Shown: in pieces, positions 46,501 to 55,834 of the stretch
Numbering within the stretch: position 1 is the first letter of the stretch
Layout of the letters: each line of letters starts with the position of its first letter
Notes under the pieces: model-generated
The model's input: only the letters and a program-made list of their open reading frames with translations
The model's database searches: none
Told to the model about the DNA's origin: nothing
From: Halocatena marina
GTDB lineage: Archaea; Halobacteriota; Halobacteria; Halobacteriales; Haloarculaceae
Assembly (NCBI RefSeq): GCF_023276375.1
Contig: NZ_JALLPK010000001.1
Location: forward strand, 2,542,001-2,606,000
DNA length: 64,000 nt
Direction of reading: 5' to 3'
Made by a program: the position numbers and the translations under genes

Positions 46501-46777
46501 GACGCTCGCAGAACTGTTTTCAGTCATCGAAGACCGAAAGAAAACACTCCCAGAGGATTCCTACACTGCATCGCTGTTCACGCACGAAAAAGGCGAGAAT
46601 GCCGTTCTCGAAAAGCTCGGCGAAGAGTGCACCGAGCTCGTCCTCGCCGCAAAAGACGACGAACACAACGAAATCGCCCACGAAAGTGCGGATATCGTCT
46701 ATCACCTGCTCGTTCTCTTAGCGATGAAAGACATGCAGCTCGATGATCTTCTCGACAAACTGGACGAGCGGCGATGA
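46493..46777 (+). CDS. hisE: Phosphoribosyl-ATP diphosphatase
   Basis: From ATG 46493 (MTETLAELFSVIEDRKKTLP) the product is 94 residues and matches HisE: 'SYTASLFTHEKGENAVLEKLGEECTELVLAAKDDEHNEIAHESADIVYHLLVLLA' contains the MazG-type metal-binding Glu/Asp set (EExxE…ExxD). It hydrolyses phosphoribosyl-ATP to phosphoribosyl-AMP in histidine biosynthesis. It is a stand-alone HisE, not fused to HisI. ATG lies inside the DUF151 3' end. Confidence 0.95.
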   Translation: MTETLAELFSVIEDRKKTLPEDSYTASLFTHEKGENAVLEKLGEECTELVLAAKDDEHNEIAHESADIVYHLLVLLAMKDMQLDDLLDKLDERR

Positions 46778-46894
46778 AGTACGCACGTCTGTAGAAGATT
46801 GTAAAACAACTCTCGTCACTCTGAACCTCAAGAGCAAGTGAGTCGAGAGACAATCATTCTCTCTTCATCGAGCAGACACGAACAGGAGTAGTTC

Positions 46895-47254
46895 TTACGC
46901 GACTGCACCACCAATAGCGCCAGCGATCCCGCTCGGAATCGCAAGTAACAATGCGATGATGATAGATCCGACGCCGATTCCCAGTCCAGCGATAAAGCCA
47001 AGCGGGCCACCAGCAATTCCGCCGACGAGCGATCCGCCGACGAGAACGAGCGCACCGAGGATAACACCACCCAACGCACCCGCAAGCAGCCCGTGCCACC
47101 CACCACGACCCAATCCGCCGCCTGCGAGATAGCCCGCAACGAAGCCACCGATAAGTCCAGCAGCAGCGTGACCGAGCACAGGAATGACAAATCCGATAAT
47201 TCCGAGCACCAGCTCGACGAGGAATCCAATGATGACGGCGCGCCAGTTTGTCAT
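46895..47254 (-). CDS. DUF5518-like glycine-rich membrane protein
   Basis: The 119-residue protein is almost entirely hydrophobic and Gly-rich with about four membrane segments ('IGGFVAGYLAGGGLGRGGWHGLLAGALGGVILGALVLVGG'). The 'GFVAGYLxGGG…G…HGLLAGxLGG' pattern matches haloarchaeal DUF5518. Function unknown. It has its own upstream region and is convergent with hisE. Confidence 0.8.
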   Translation of the reverse strand: MTNWRAVIIGFLVELVLGIIGFVIPVLGHAAAGLIGGFVAGYLAGGGLGRGGWHGLLAGALGGVILGALVLVGGSLVGGIAGGPLGFIAGLGIGVGSIIIALLLAIPSGIAGAIGGAVA

Positions 47255-47370
47255 ACCTAGATGTATGGGTACGGTGACACATAAATCATTTTGCTACTGA
47301 TTGTGAGGGTTCACGTAGGGTCGATCGCGCAAAGAACGTGCTTTTGCCTCCTGGACCGATAGTAGTGGCT

Positions 47371-48336
47371 ATGACTTTCGAGGACTTGCCGACCGTTCCG
47401 CGGTCGGAGGAACTCATCGATAAGGCGTTTTCGCGGGCTGCCCGCTCGGGCCGGTCAAAATCCGGCGTCGAGGCCCAGCAGTCAATGCTACTCACTGCGT
47501 CGAACATCATTTCCGACAATCTTCAGAACGTCACCACGTCGTGGCCGGACTTTGATGCGCTCGATCCGTTCTACTACGAGCTCGCTGATGCCGTGATTGA
47601 TGGTGGTGTCGACTCTCTCAGACAGCATCTCTCCGAGGTGATGTGGGCCGGACGGAAGGCGGGCGACATCCGAAGTGAGTATCAATCCCGTCTCCACGGC
47701 GAAGCAGAAACAGCACGAAAGATTCGAAAGCAGGCGTTCGCTCGCCTCGCGGATGTTACACGGGAAGTGTCCGATGATTTGCTCGCGCTCGGAGAAGCTC
47801 GTGATATTCTCAAACAACTTCCAGACATCCGTACCGAGGAACCGACGATCGTCATCGCGGGTTATCCGAACGTCGGGAAATCGACGTTCGTCAACAGCGT
47901 GACGAACGCCCGCAACGAAATCGCCTCGTATCCATTCACGACGAAACAGGTCCGCGTCGGTCACATCGAACGCGATCACATCCGCTATCAGCTCATCGAC
48001 ACACCAGGACTGCTCGACCGTCCGGCCGATGAGCGAAATGATATCGAATCGCAGGCAGTGAGCGCACTGACTCATCTCGCAGACTGCATCCTCGTGTTCA
48101 TTGATGCCAGCGCATCGTGTGGCTATCCCGTGGACGTCCAGCGCACACTCCGAGACGAGATCGAAACGCGCTTTTCGGACGTTCCCGTGCTGACCGTCTG
48201 TGCTAAAGCCGACCGCTCACAGGATCTCGAAACCGATCACTACCTCAGCGTAACGGAGGACGAAGGCGTCGATGCACTGCTCGAAGCGGCCGTCGCTGCT
48301 GTCGATCACGAAATTGAGCTCCCGTTCGACGGATAG
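47371..48336 (+). CDS. NOG1/Obg-family GTPase
   Basis: From ATG 47371 (MTFEDLPTVPRSEELIDKAF) the product is 321 residues. An N-terminal helical domain of about 155 residues typical of NOG1 precedes the G domain with G1 GYPNVGKST at 164-172, G3 'DTPGLLDRP', and a G4-like 'CAKADR' in place of NKxD. NOG1 acts in large-subunit biogenesis. CTTTTGC about 27 bases upstream is TATA-like and supports this ATG over the frame start at 47338. Confidence 0.9.
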   Translation: MTFEDLPTVPRSEELIDKAFSRAARSGRSKSGVEAQQSMLLTASNIISDNLQNVTTSWPDFDALDPFYYELADAVIDGGVDSLRQHLSEVMWAGRKAGDIRSEYQSRLHGEAETARKIRKQAFARLADVTREVSDDLLALGEARDILKQLPDIRTEEPTIVIAGYPNVGKSTFVNSVTNARNEIASYPFTTKQVRVGHIERDHIRYQLIDTPGLLDRPADERNDIESQAVSALTHLADCILVFIDASASCGYPVDVQRTLRDEIETRFSDVPVLTVCAKADRSQDLETDHYLSVTEDEGVDALLEAAVAAVDHEIELPFDG

Positions 48337-48383
48337 TCGATCTGGCTCGCCAGCCTTAATCCGCACGCTGTGAAAGAACAGTC

Positions 48384-49001
48384 ATGTTCGACACCCGTCC
48401 AGACCGCGATAGTGAGGTGGTGTTCGTCGGCCGCTCGAACGTCGGGAAATCGACGCTCATGCGCGAGTTTACGGGACATACGTTTTCGACCGGTGCGAAC
48501 CCCGGCGTCACACGCAAACCGAATCACTACGACTGGGCTCCGGAAGATTTCGTTCTCACCGATCTTCCTGGATTCGGATTCATGGAAGGCGTCCCCGAAG
48601 AGCGCCGCGAAGCGATTAAAACCGACGTCGTCCGCTACGTAGAAACCAACGCAGAGCACATTCTCGTCGGTGTTCTCGTCATCGACGGCAAGAGTGTCAT
48701 CGACATCATCGATCGCCACACCGAACGCGGGGAGATTCCACACGATGTTGAGCTGTTTCATTTCCTCCGAGATGTCGATATTCCACCCGTGGTCGCCGTC
48801 AACAAGATGGATAAGGTCGACGACCGCGACGACCGCCTCGATGCTCTCTGTGAGCGACTCGGTCTGTACCCGCCGTGGCAGCAGTGGCGCGAGACGATCG
48901 CACCGATCAGCGCAAAGCGGGGCACCATTCAACCACTTGAGGAAGCAATCGGACACCACCTTCACGAAGCAAAGCGAGACGACCTGCTGAAGTTCTTCTG
49001 A
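48384..49001 (+). CDS. engB: EngB-family ribosome-biogenesis GTPase
   Basis: The 205-residue protein has G1 GRSNVGKST at 16-24, G2 'GVTRKPNHY', G3 'DLPGFGF' (the EngB hallmark) and G4 'NKMD', then G5 'ISAK'. It helps large-subunit assembly. CCTTAAT about 27 bases upstream is TATA-like. It lies 47 bases downstream of the NOG1-like gene and likely shares its regulation. Confidence 0.93.
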   Translation: MFDTRPDRDSEVVFVGRSNVGKSTLMREFTGHTFSTGANPGVTRKPNHYDWAPEDFVLTDLPGFGFMEGVPEERREAIKTDVVRYVETNAEHILVGVLVIDGKSVIDIIDRHTERGEIPHDVELFHFLRDVDIPPVVAVNKMDKVDDRDDRLDALCERLGLYPPWQQWRETIAPISAKRGTIQPLEEAIGHHLHEAKRDDLLKFF

Positions 49002-49630
49002 CCCCGTCGCAGTTCCCTTATCAAACGAAACGTCTAGAAACCAGATTTAGCAGACATATCGGGTGAGCTACTCGACAACATCATCTGGCGTCATACCACA
49101 CCAGTAAGACACACGACAACCAATATATAAATTAAATTATAACTCATAGAGGAGAATCCATTAGAAGTAATAACTCATCTACCTACAGAGTGGAGTAAGA
49201 TATACCCTGAGAATTAGTCGTATCTCGAACCGGCAATGGAACTGACCGAAACGGACAAATGAAAGCCATTCGACTCCCAATTCGGTCTATCACATGCTCG
49301 CTTCGAACGCAGATCGGCGTTATACCGCTCATTAATTGACAGCCGCATTCTGTCCGACTTATCGACACCCTCGTATACGGAGAGTTTCGTCAACATCCAT
49401 CTTTCAAGCGTACAAAGCGACGTTGATCGGATATTCGGCAACTCGTTTGCGTTCGACAGCCTCAAATCGACACGCTGATCCGACTGAACGAGGATGATAA
49501 AACAACGAATTTTGCCATAGTGAGTGAGTAAAATATTCTAGTGGTATGAAACAGCTTACGAAGATTATCAGTTACCGTATGTTTATTCGACGTCACACAG
49601 CATCGATCGTGTATTAGTCAGATGCCTATC

Positions 49631-49647
49631 GTTCCCTTAAAGGGAAC
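49631..49647. promoter_or_regulatory. Palindrome GTTCCCTTAAAGGGAAC (operator-like)
   Basis: Arms GTTCCCTT and AAGGGAAC are perfect around one central base. The outer half-sites recur in the palindrome at 49858. Such dyads resemble dimeric-regulator operators. Confidence 0.5.
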
Positions 49648-49857
49648 ACAATTCATTCAAACAACAGGATAGTATAACCAATTTTTGGAATAGTTTATTG
49701 TTAATCTGGGTAGCAAACGGCAAAGTCGCGCACATTTCCGATCACTTGGCGATTACGAATGTACTTTTGTAATGCCAGTCGCCACGTCATACTACACGGC
49801 CGATGCGACGCGGTTCTTATCGTTTGAGATACTCTGGTGTTGAATAGAGAATAGTTC

Positions 49858-49874
49858 GTTCCCTTTTCGGGAAC
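49858..49874. promoter_or_regulatory. Palindrome GTTCCCTTTTCGGGAAC (operator-like)
   Basis: Half-sites GTTCCC and GGGAAC with five-base spacing are the same as those of the dyad 227 bases upstream, but the centre differs, so this is unlikely to be a simple duplicated segment. Confidence 0.5.
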
Positions 49875-50020
49875 ATCGGCGTGAGTATACCGATCGGCGA
49901 ATCAATCACTGGCGCACCTGATCGCATAGTCACAAGGCTGGTTGTAAACAGTTCCGGGAGGACCACTTAGATGGCGAACGTCACAACCGGTCCCTCCGAT
50001 TTCGAAGATCGCACTCATAC

Positions 50021-51262
50021 TCACCGATCATCGTAGTGGAACTCTGTCCACGGACCTTCGATGAACGGGTAGTCCTCGATGACCCCAAGGTCGACATCGA
50101 TTCCAAGACCGGGACCATCGGGAACGGTCAGCTGTCCGTTCTCGACTGCTGGCTGACCGTCAAGAATGTCGAACGCAAGATCGAATGGGTACATTCCTGG
50201 ATCGGGAGTACCGTCAAGCACCGGATCTCGCTCGAAGACGGGGTATTCGAGGAGACGTACTTCTGGTGCACCAGCAACGAGGTGTGCGTTCGCAATCAGC
50301 CCGAGCCATGTCCCGAAGTTGTGCGGGACAAACGCAATCTCCCGATTTGTACAGTACTCGATGGCGGTCAGACAACCGGTGTACCCGTTGTGGTGTCGAA
50401 CGTCTCCCTGAAGATAATCAAGCGCTCCGGTACGAGCGAGTTCCACGAGACCAGCTGAAGATGCCTCGCTTTCACCGCCCGCGAGCGGCGCACCGGTTTC
50501 GGCCAGTTCGACATAGCCGGCACGATCCGACGGCTCAACCGGTTCCTCCACCCAGTAGGCTCCGTGGTCGGCGGCGTGTTCGACCAGCGCACGAACGGTG
50601 TCTCGACCGTAGGATTCACCGAGTTTCCACCACGTGTGTACGTCGAGCATGATCTCCATCTCGTCAGTGGATTCGACTAATCGTTCAACGGTCTCACGGT
50701 CACCATCCGGTCCGATACCGGGCCGATATTTATAGCCCATAAAACCGAGATCTTCGATGCGTTCGGCCTGCTCGACGTAGCCATTCGGCTGCATGTACAT
50801 CCCTGCACTCGCATAGAGCGGTATCTCGACCGTTGGTGTCGTGTCGTACTCCTCTCCGAGCAGTTCGTAGATCGGTGCCCCCACTTCCTTTCCTCGGAGA
50901 TCGAACAGCGCCACGTCGAGTGCTGACGCTGCCTCCGTCTGAATCCGCTCTGGAAGATCGACCGAGTCAATCAGGTCGTGGATTTCGGCCGGCTGCTCGA
51001 CCGTTTCACCTTCGATGGCGTCGGCGACTGATCCCTCGACGATGTCGGCAAACGTACCCTGTGATTCGCCTTCGAAATACTCACGCATCGCTGAGCTGCT
51101 CGCACCCGCCGTCGCGTATCCCTGTTCACCGTCCCTCGTCTCGACGACGATGAGAACGACATCTCGCTTGAGAAGCCGACGTGTTCCCCCGAAAAACAGT
51201 CTGTCTTGATGTGGATTGATTGGTGATGAGAGTGCGTACCCTCGAACGTCGCTGATATCCAT
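50021..51262 (-). CDS. Enolase-superfamily sugar-acid dehydratase (mandelate racemase type)
   Basis: The 413-residue protein has an N-terminal capping domain and a TIM barrel with the mandelate-racemase subgroup residues: Lys178 (YKYR), metal ligands Asp207 (DVHTWW), Glu240 (VEEP) and Glu264 (GGESE), and His314 (VPHNFG). It should dehydrate an acid sugar to a 2-keto-3-deoxy acid; the sugar is unknown. A TATA-like TTTATA (minus strand, 51287-51292) lies about 28 bases upstream. The aldolase and reductase neighbours (51432-53302) suggest a catabolic cluster, now partly decayed. Confidence 0.88.
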   Translation of the reverse strand: MDISDVRGYALSSPINPHQDRLFFGGTRRLLKRDVVLIVVETRDGEQGYATAGASSSAMREYFEGESQGTFADIVEGSVADAIEGETVEQPAEIHDLIDSVDLPERIQTEAASALDVALFDLRGKEVGAPIYELLGEEYDTTPTVEIPLYASAGMYMQPNGYVEQAERIEDLGFMGYKYRPGIGPDGDRETVERLVESTDEMEIMLDVHTWWKLGESYGRDTVRALVEHAADHGAYWVEEPVEPSDRAGYVELAETGAPLAGGESEASSAGLVELARTGALDYLQGDVRHHNGYTGCLTAIEYCTNREIAFVPHNFGTWLGLIANAHLVAGAPEVRLLEYPVFERDPVLDGTPDPGMYPFDLAFDILDGQPAVENGQLTVPDGPGLGIDVDLGVIEDYPFIEGPWTEFHYDDR

Positions 51263-51286
51263 GTATTCGTCGTGCGTGGCAACCAG

Positions 51287-51292
51287 TATAAA
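51287..51292 (-). promoter_or_regulatory. TATA-like box of the dehydratase gene
   Basis: TTTATA on the minus strand lies 25-30 bases before ATG 51262. Confidence 0.5.
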
Positions 51293-51431
51293 TCATGAGG
51301 CAACTGGGACAGTCGGTCGTTCAATCGATACCCCACCACACAGCAACACTCACACAGCTAATATCCCACAATACCCCTAATAGTAGAAGATTTGAAATAA
51401 TAGAATGGACGATTACATCTAATGTATCATT

Positions 51432-51578
51432 ATGACATCAGATCGGCGCACGGTTCTCCGTGCGATCGGCGCAATGAGCATTGGCACTGTGGCTTCCCTT
51501 GCGAGCATGAGCGCCTCAGCTCCAGCGCGTTCGGCGCGTTTTGCTTCTTCGACCGCTTTCGGAGTGCTCTCACCATGA
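51432..51578 (+). pseudogene. Orphan Tat signal peptide fused to antisense aldolase sequence
   Basis: ATG 51432 opens MTSDRRTVLRAIGAMSIGTV, a clear Tat signal (RRTVLR then a hydrophobic core, ending about ASMSASA). The remaining codons to TGA at 51576-51578 read the opposite strand of the aldolase remnant (51505 on) and do not resemble a mature protein. The body of the exported protein has been lost at a junction near 51500-51525. Confidence 0.6.
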
Positions 51579-51835
51579 ATGCACGAAACGACCATCGAGT
51601 CCGAAGAAGCGTCTGCGTGGATCTCGATCACCCGCTCTTTCTTGTCAGCAGGCATCGTTTAACACTCACCGGAATGTGTACTGGCGATGGTTGCGACCAC
51701 GCCGTCTGTCGTACTGAGCGTAGTAATATGCGTATGGAGATCGTCTACTGCAACATCGAGATCCGGTGTCAGCGGTGTGACTGTCGCTGGAATGACGTCA
51801 TCCTTAATCGCGTCTTTGACGTGACTGTCGCTCAT
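51500..51835 (-). pseudogene. DapA/NAL-family aldolase remnant
   Basis: From ATG 51835 (MSDSHVKDAIKDDVIPATVT) the frame matches the N-terminal third of DHDPS/2-keto-3-deoxy-sugar aldolases ('IPATVTPLTPDLDVAVDDL', 'KERVIEIHADASSDSMVVSCIHGESTPKAVEEAKRAERAGAEALML'). An in-frame TAA at 51659-51661 interrupts it, and similarity ends near 51505, before the catalytic Lys. The family normally needs about 300 residues. It would have supplied the aldolase for the neighbouring dehydratase pathway. Confidence 0.75.
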
Positions 51836-52057
51836 TCGCATGACGTACAATCGACAGTCGGAACAACGCGACATAATACTTTTATCGTGAGCCTTGATAC
51901 CACAGAGACGAGTACCGCCCTCGATAGCGTGGTCCTCAGCAGGAGATTTACACTCTTCAATTGTCATTTGATACGACCGCAAAGCACAACAGAAACGACT
52001 CGTTGTAGTAATTATTACTGCGTGGCTACAACCGAGGATCGATCCGGAGACGTCCAA

Positions 52058-52561
52058 AAGATAGAACTAATTGCACCTGCTGTAGAGACATAACTGTTTT
52101 ACTATGGTTTTCAATCTGCTCTCGTAGTGTCGACCGACCAGAGCGATCGTGGTGTGACACTACCACCAACAGGAACGGTTGAACGAGATCGAATCTTCCG
52201 GGAAGATCGGCCATTGCTCCGTTTTTGGTGTGACAGAACGAACAGTACAGCACCGTCTGTTGTCTGCTCGGATTCAGCTTGTGAGACAGAACAACCAGCA
52301 CGGCCCTCAGACGAGCGTGGGGCTGCCATCTTCGTGGGCTGGCGAATCGTATCGACCACACAGCGCTCTATAGATCGATATGGATAGCGACGGTCTTTGG
52401 AAGGTTCACGCACAATTGTCGTGTTTCCGTGCCTGACCGTATCACCGACCACTATCACCGTCGGTCAAATGACAGATAACCGGCGGCAACGAACACCAGA
52501 ACACTCGCCACTATCCTCAACTAGTACCTGTGAAAATACGATTTTTAATGTTTCAGTTGTT
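52058..52561. other. Interval without a supported gene
   Basis: These 504 bases contain ORFs on both strands (52111-52458 minus, 52179-52373 plus), none with family-like sequence. It could be decayed DNA of the catabolic cluster. Confidence 0.45.
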
Positions 52562-53302
52562 TCAGATTGTTTCTGGAAGCCAGCCACCATCCACCTCGAT
52601 ATTCTCGCCGCTGATGTACTCTGGTCCATCGAGGAAAAACAGGACGGGCTGGATCAGATCGTCGAAGGCGGCTGGCCGGCCACGGGGCAGCTCCGAGGGA
52701 AACTCATCGGAGTTCTCAACGACATAGGGTGAAACAGCGTTCACGGTGATATCGTCAGATTGTGTGTCTGATGCGAGCATTCGCGTAAACATGATAACGC
52801 CGGTTTTTGCAACGAAGTAGGGGAAGTTCGTGGTGTTGACGAGTCCTTTCCCTGCGCTGGCGTAACCGATGTTGACGATGCGACCATATCCAGTCTCGCG
52901 CATCGGAGAGAGTGCGCGTTTCGAACAGAGGTAGGTTGCGTTGAAGTTCGTATCCAGCACCCGGTTCCACGTCTCCCAGTCGATATCTTCCCAGTGAGTG
53001 GGAGCGAACGCACCGACGTTGTTCACGAGGAGATCAACAGTTCCGATGTCATCCGCGACCGTCTCGAACAACTCATCGACGGAGTCTGGATCAGTGACGT
53101 CGCCACGAGCAGTCGTCGTTTCGATGTCGCTATCCCGAGCACGAGCCTGCTCTGCGACTGTCTGTGCTGCGTCAGCGCTTGTATGGTAGTGGACGGCAAC
53201 GTTTGCGCCACACTCCGCAAGTGCGAGCAAGAGCGCACGCCCAACACCCTTTGCACTCCCAGTCACGAGCGCAGTCCGTCCGGTGAGATCCGGTCGATTC
53301 AT
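52562..53302 (-). CDS. Short-chain dehydrogenase/reductase
   Basis: From ATG 53302 (MNRPDLTGRTALVTGSAKGV) the product is 246 residues. The cofactor motif is TGSAKGVG, the NNVG motif is at 94-97, and the catalytic set is Ser139 with Tyr152-x-x-x-Lys156 (PYFVAK). The C-terminal 'GENIEVDGGWLP' is typical of classical SDRs. The substrate is probably a sugar, ketoacid or pteridine; it is the last intact enzyme of the 50021-53302 stretch. Confidence 0.88.
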   Translation of the reverse strand: MNRPDLTGRTALVTGSAKGVGRALLLALAECGANVAVHYHTSADAAQTVAEQARARDSDIETTTARGDVTDPDSVDELFETVADDIGTVDLLVNNVGAFAPTHWEDIDWETWNRVLDTNFNATYLCSKRALSPMRETGYGRIVNIGYASAGKGLVNTTNFPYFVAKTGVIMFTRMLASDTQSDDITVNAVSPYVVENSDEFPSELPRGRPAAFDDLIQPVLFFLDGPEYISGENIEVDGGWLPETI

Positions 53303-53437
53303 ACGCACAGTTCGACCACCGAGACCATTAGCGTTCGGCGACCGGCAGTCATCGTCCCACGCCTCGATGATCCTAAAACGACTACCACGACATATTACAA
53401 TATCAAGCAGCTAATTCAATTCAGTCAGATCACAAAG

Positions 53438-53450
53438 CATATAATATGCA
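53438..53450 (+). promoter_or_regulatory. Palindromic TATA region of the ABC operon
   Basis: GCATATAATATGC is a perfect 13-base dyad (arms GCATAT/ATATGC) centred 26 bases before ATG 53470, so a repressor binding here would block TBP. Confidence 0.5.
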
Positions 53451-53469
53451 TGTCTGAAGTTCAAATAGA

Positions 53470-54384
53470 ATGTCCGCGATTGAATTGGAATCACTCCGCA
53501 AGCAGTTCGATGGTGTCGTTGCCCTCCACGAAGTTAACCTCACCGTCGAAGCGGGTGAAGTATTCGGTTTTTTGGGGCCAAACGGCGCCGGCAAATCGAC
53601 GACAATTGATATTCTTCTCGATTACGTTCGACCAACAGCGGGGCGAGCGAGTGTTTTCGGTTACGATGCACAACGAGAGACGAAGTCGGTCCACCAGAAG
53701 ATTGGGGTTCTTCCCGACGCCTACCACCTCGAGGAGAGTCTGACCGCCCGCCAACACCTCGTGTTCGCCATCGAGTCGAAATCCGCTGCCGACGATCCGG
53801 CGGTGCTCTTAGAACGAGTCGGGCTCTCATCCGTTGCTGATCGGGATGTCGGTGGCTTCTCGAAAGGGATGGCTCAGCGACTCGTTCTCGCGCTGGCGCT
53901 CGTCGGGCAGCCAGAGCTTCTCATTCTCGATGAGCCGTCAACCGGTTTGGATCCGAACGGTGCGCGCATGATGCGGACTATCGTTCGAGAGGAAAACAAT
54001 CGCGGTGCGACGGTGTTCTTTTCGAGTCACATCCTCGGACAAGTCGAAGCGGTATGTGATCGGGTGGGTATCCTTGCGGACGGTTCGCTTGTCGCACTGG
54101 ACAGCATTGAAGGATTGCAGGCAGCGGTTGGAGCAAAATCGAGGATTGAAATGACACTCGACAGACATCCCGGGCCATCGATCGAAGCGGTTCGTAATCT
54201 CGCTGGCGTGGCAGACGTAAGCATCAACAGTGATCACGGAACGATTTCCGTCTCGTGCTCTAGCGAACAGAAGGCAGCCGTCATCGATACGATTCGTTCG
54301 AACGGAGCACGAGTACTCGATTTCAAAACCAGCGAGGTTTCACTCGAGGAACTGTTCGCGTCGTACACGGGAGGGCGATCATGA
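53470..54384 (+). CDS. ABC transporter ATP-binding protein
   Basis: The 304-residue protein has Walker A GPNGAGKST at 36-44, a signature 'FSKGMAQRLVLALAL' and Walker B 'LLILDEPSTGLDP'. It is of the ABC-2/NatA-like exporter type with a C-terminal extension. Its 3' end overlaps the permease by ATGA at 54381-54384, so the two form one transporter. Substrate unknown. Confidence 0.92.
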   Translation: MSAIELESLRKQFDGVVALHEVNLTVEAGEVFGFLGPNGAGKSTTIDILLDYVRPTAGRASVFGYDAQRETKSVHQKIGVLPDAYHLEESLTARQHLVFAIESKSAADDPAVLLERVGLSSVADRDVGGFSKGMAQRLVLALALVGQPELLILDEPSTGLDPNGARMMRTIVREENNRGATVFFSSHILGQVEAVCDRVGILADGSLVALDSIEGLQAAVGAKSRIEMTLDRHPGPSIEAVRNLAGVADVSINSDHGTISVSCSSEQKAAVIDTIRSNGARVLDFKTSEVSLEELFASYTGGRS

Positions 54385-55163
54385 GCTGGCTCGTTGTGGC
54401 AAAGCGGACGATACTCGATCCGGTTCGGTCGCGACATCTGTGGGTCACACTCGCTTTAGTTGGACTCGTCCTCGGGCTTCTCACGCACTTGATGACAGGA
54501 CGGTACGCATCTGAAGTGCTGTTCACGAGTTTTGCGCCCTTGTTCGTCCTCATCGCCATCGCGCGTAGCTATCAGACGATCTCCAGTCGGCGTCAGAGCG
54601 GGAGTCTCCGAGTCGTGCTTTCCTATCCACACTCGCGCAAAGACGTCGTTCTCGGAACGGCTCTCGGTCGGAGCATCCTCATGGCGGGTGTCGTTTCGTT
54701 CGGCCTCATCGTGACGGTCGGAGTACAGTTCATCAACACAGGCCTCCCGGATAGCAAACTAGTCCTGTACACGTGGGGCATCGCCGTCCTCCTCGCGGTA
54801 TCGATGACAGGGCTCGCTGTCGGGATCTCATCGAGCGTTCGAACGACGAACCGATCGGTGCTCCTCTCGTTCACCGCTTTTCTCCTGTTCTTCGGATTCT
54901 GGCAACAGCTTCCGGGCGTGATTCGCTACGTGCTCAACGGTCTCTCTAAACCGGCCCCACCACGACCCGAGTGGGTCGATGTATTCGTTGCACTGAATCC
55001 CATCCAAGCGTACAACACCATCCTCAGTGCGCTCGTACCGGCCATCGATTGGAGTTCCAACCTCTACTACGAAACCGCGTGGTTCGGCGTACTCGTTCTT
55101 CTCGGATGGTTGCTGTTGCCGCTCCTGATCGGCCTCTGGCGGTTCGAACGAAGCGACCTCTGA
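54381..55163 (+). CDS. ABC-2 type transporter permease
   Basis: The 260-residue protein has about six membrane segments and the ABC-2/NosY pattern: 'RSYQTISSRRQSGSLRVVLSYPHSRKDVVLGTALGRS' followed by two hydrophobic pairs. It partners the ATPase encoded just upstream. Probable exporter. Confidence 0.88.
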   Translation: MSWLVVAKRTILDPVRSRHLWVTLALVGLVLGLLTHLMTGRYASEVLFTSFAPLFVLIAIARSYQTISSRRQSGSLRVVLSYPHSRKDVVLGTALGRSILMAGVVSFGLIVTVGVQFINTGLPDSKLVLYTWGIAVLLAVSMTGLAVGISSSVRTTNRSVLLSFTAFLLFFGFWQQLPGVIRYVLNGLSKPAPPRPEWVDVFVALNPIQAYNTILSALVPAIDWSSNLYYETAWFGVLVLLGWLLLPLLIGLWRFERSDL

Positions 55164-55340
55164 GGCGGGACGTCGATCGATAAAAGTCGTTCCACGGCAG
55201 GCAACCGTGGGCTTCAGCTAAGAGAAGATCACGCTCGCTGGAGCCTCGGTATGTGATTGTCGCAATCGATGATGCGGGCCACTCATTCATCTGGACGAAA
55301 TCGACGTGCTCGAATTCCTCGTGATGAGACCCGAGACAGT
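55164..55340. other. Intergenic region between ABC permease and conserved gene
   Basis: A minus-strand ORF (55024-55344) overlaps the permease and has mixed composition. I see no supported gene. Confidence 0.4.
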
Positions 55341-55766
55341 TCACTCTGTTTGCTTCTCGTTCGGTCCGTTCTGCACCCTCCGTTTCCAGTCACGCTTTTG
55401 TGCTCGTTCTGCCACGTGTCGCTGTCCATCTGAGATAGACCAGCGCGCCTTTTCCTCAAAATCGGCCATTTCTTCGAGGAACCCTTCTTGGAAATTCTCC
55501 AGCAGATCGTAGCTCCAGCGGTCCCCATCGACCACTCCACGCGGAAGATGCTCGTCTCGAAGCGCGTTGGCGAGCGCTGTCGACCCGGATTGACGGAACA
55601 GTACTTCTGCACACGCAAAGTGATCCATTGCGTGACCAATGTCGTGATGGAACTCAATGAGTGCGCCGTGTGCGCGGTGCAACCACTCGATGCCGAGCTC
55701 GACCTCGTGGAGTGCCGAGCGCTCGGCATCGCTCAGCTCGCTCGATTCACCTTCGTCGATACCCAT
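55341..55766 (-). CDS. Conserved haloarchaeal helical protein
   Basis: From ATG 55766 (MGIDEGESSELSDAERSALH) the product is 141 residues, fully helical and acidic, with no membrane segment. 'VELGIEWLHRAHGALIEFHHDIGHAMDHFACAEVLFRQSG' has a cluster of histidines that could bind metal. I recall a conserved haloarchaeal family of this shape but know no function. Confidence 0.7.
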   Translation of the reverse strand: MGIDEGESSELSDAERSALHEVELGIEWLHRAHGALIEFHHDIGHAMDHFACAEVLFRQSGSTALANALRDEHLPRGVVDGDRWSYDLLENFQEGFLEEMADFEEKARWSISDGQRHVAERAQKRDWKRRVQNGPNEKQTE

Positions 55767-55834
55767 GATAAATGATAACACTCATATACAGATATATCTG
55801 TCTCACGGAGCGTGGCGCACTCGATCAGCCAATC

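Larger units (their letters stand above)
49002..50020. other. 1-kb gene-free interval with two palindromes
   Basis: These 1019 bases lie between convergent genes. The AT-rich left part holds only short ORFs of odd composition (for example 49214-49465 minus). Two palindromes of the form GTTCCC-N5-GGGAAC occur at 49631-49647 and 49858-49874. I see no tRNA, rRNA or family-like peptide. Confidence 0.6.

Noticed and set aside
46854..47282. Cys- and Arg-rich minus-strand ORF
   Set aside because: It is an out-of-frame shadow of the glycine-rich DUF5518-like gene.
49214..49465. 83-codon minus ORF in the gene-free kilobase
   Set aside because: No recognisable motif, no TATA box at the right spacing and odd composition.
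55024..55344. 106-codon minus ORF overlapping the ABC permease
   Set aside because: Most of it is antisense to the permease and arginine-rich; no family resemblance.
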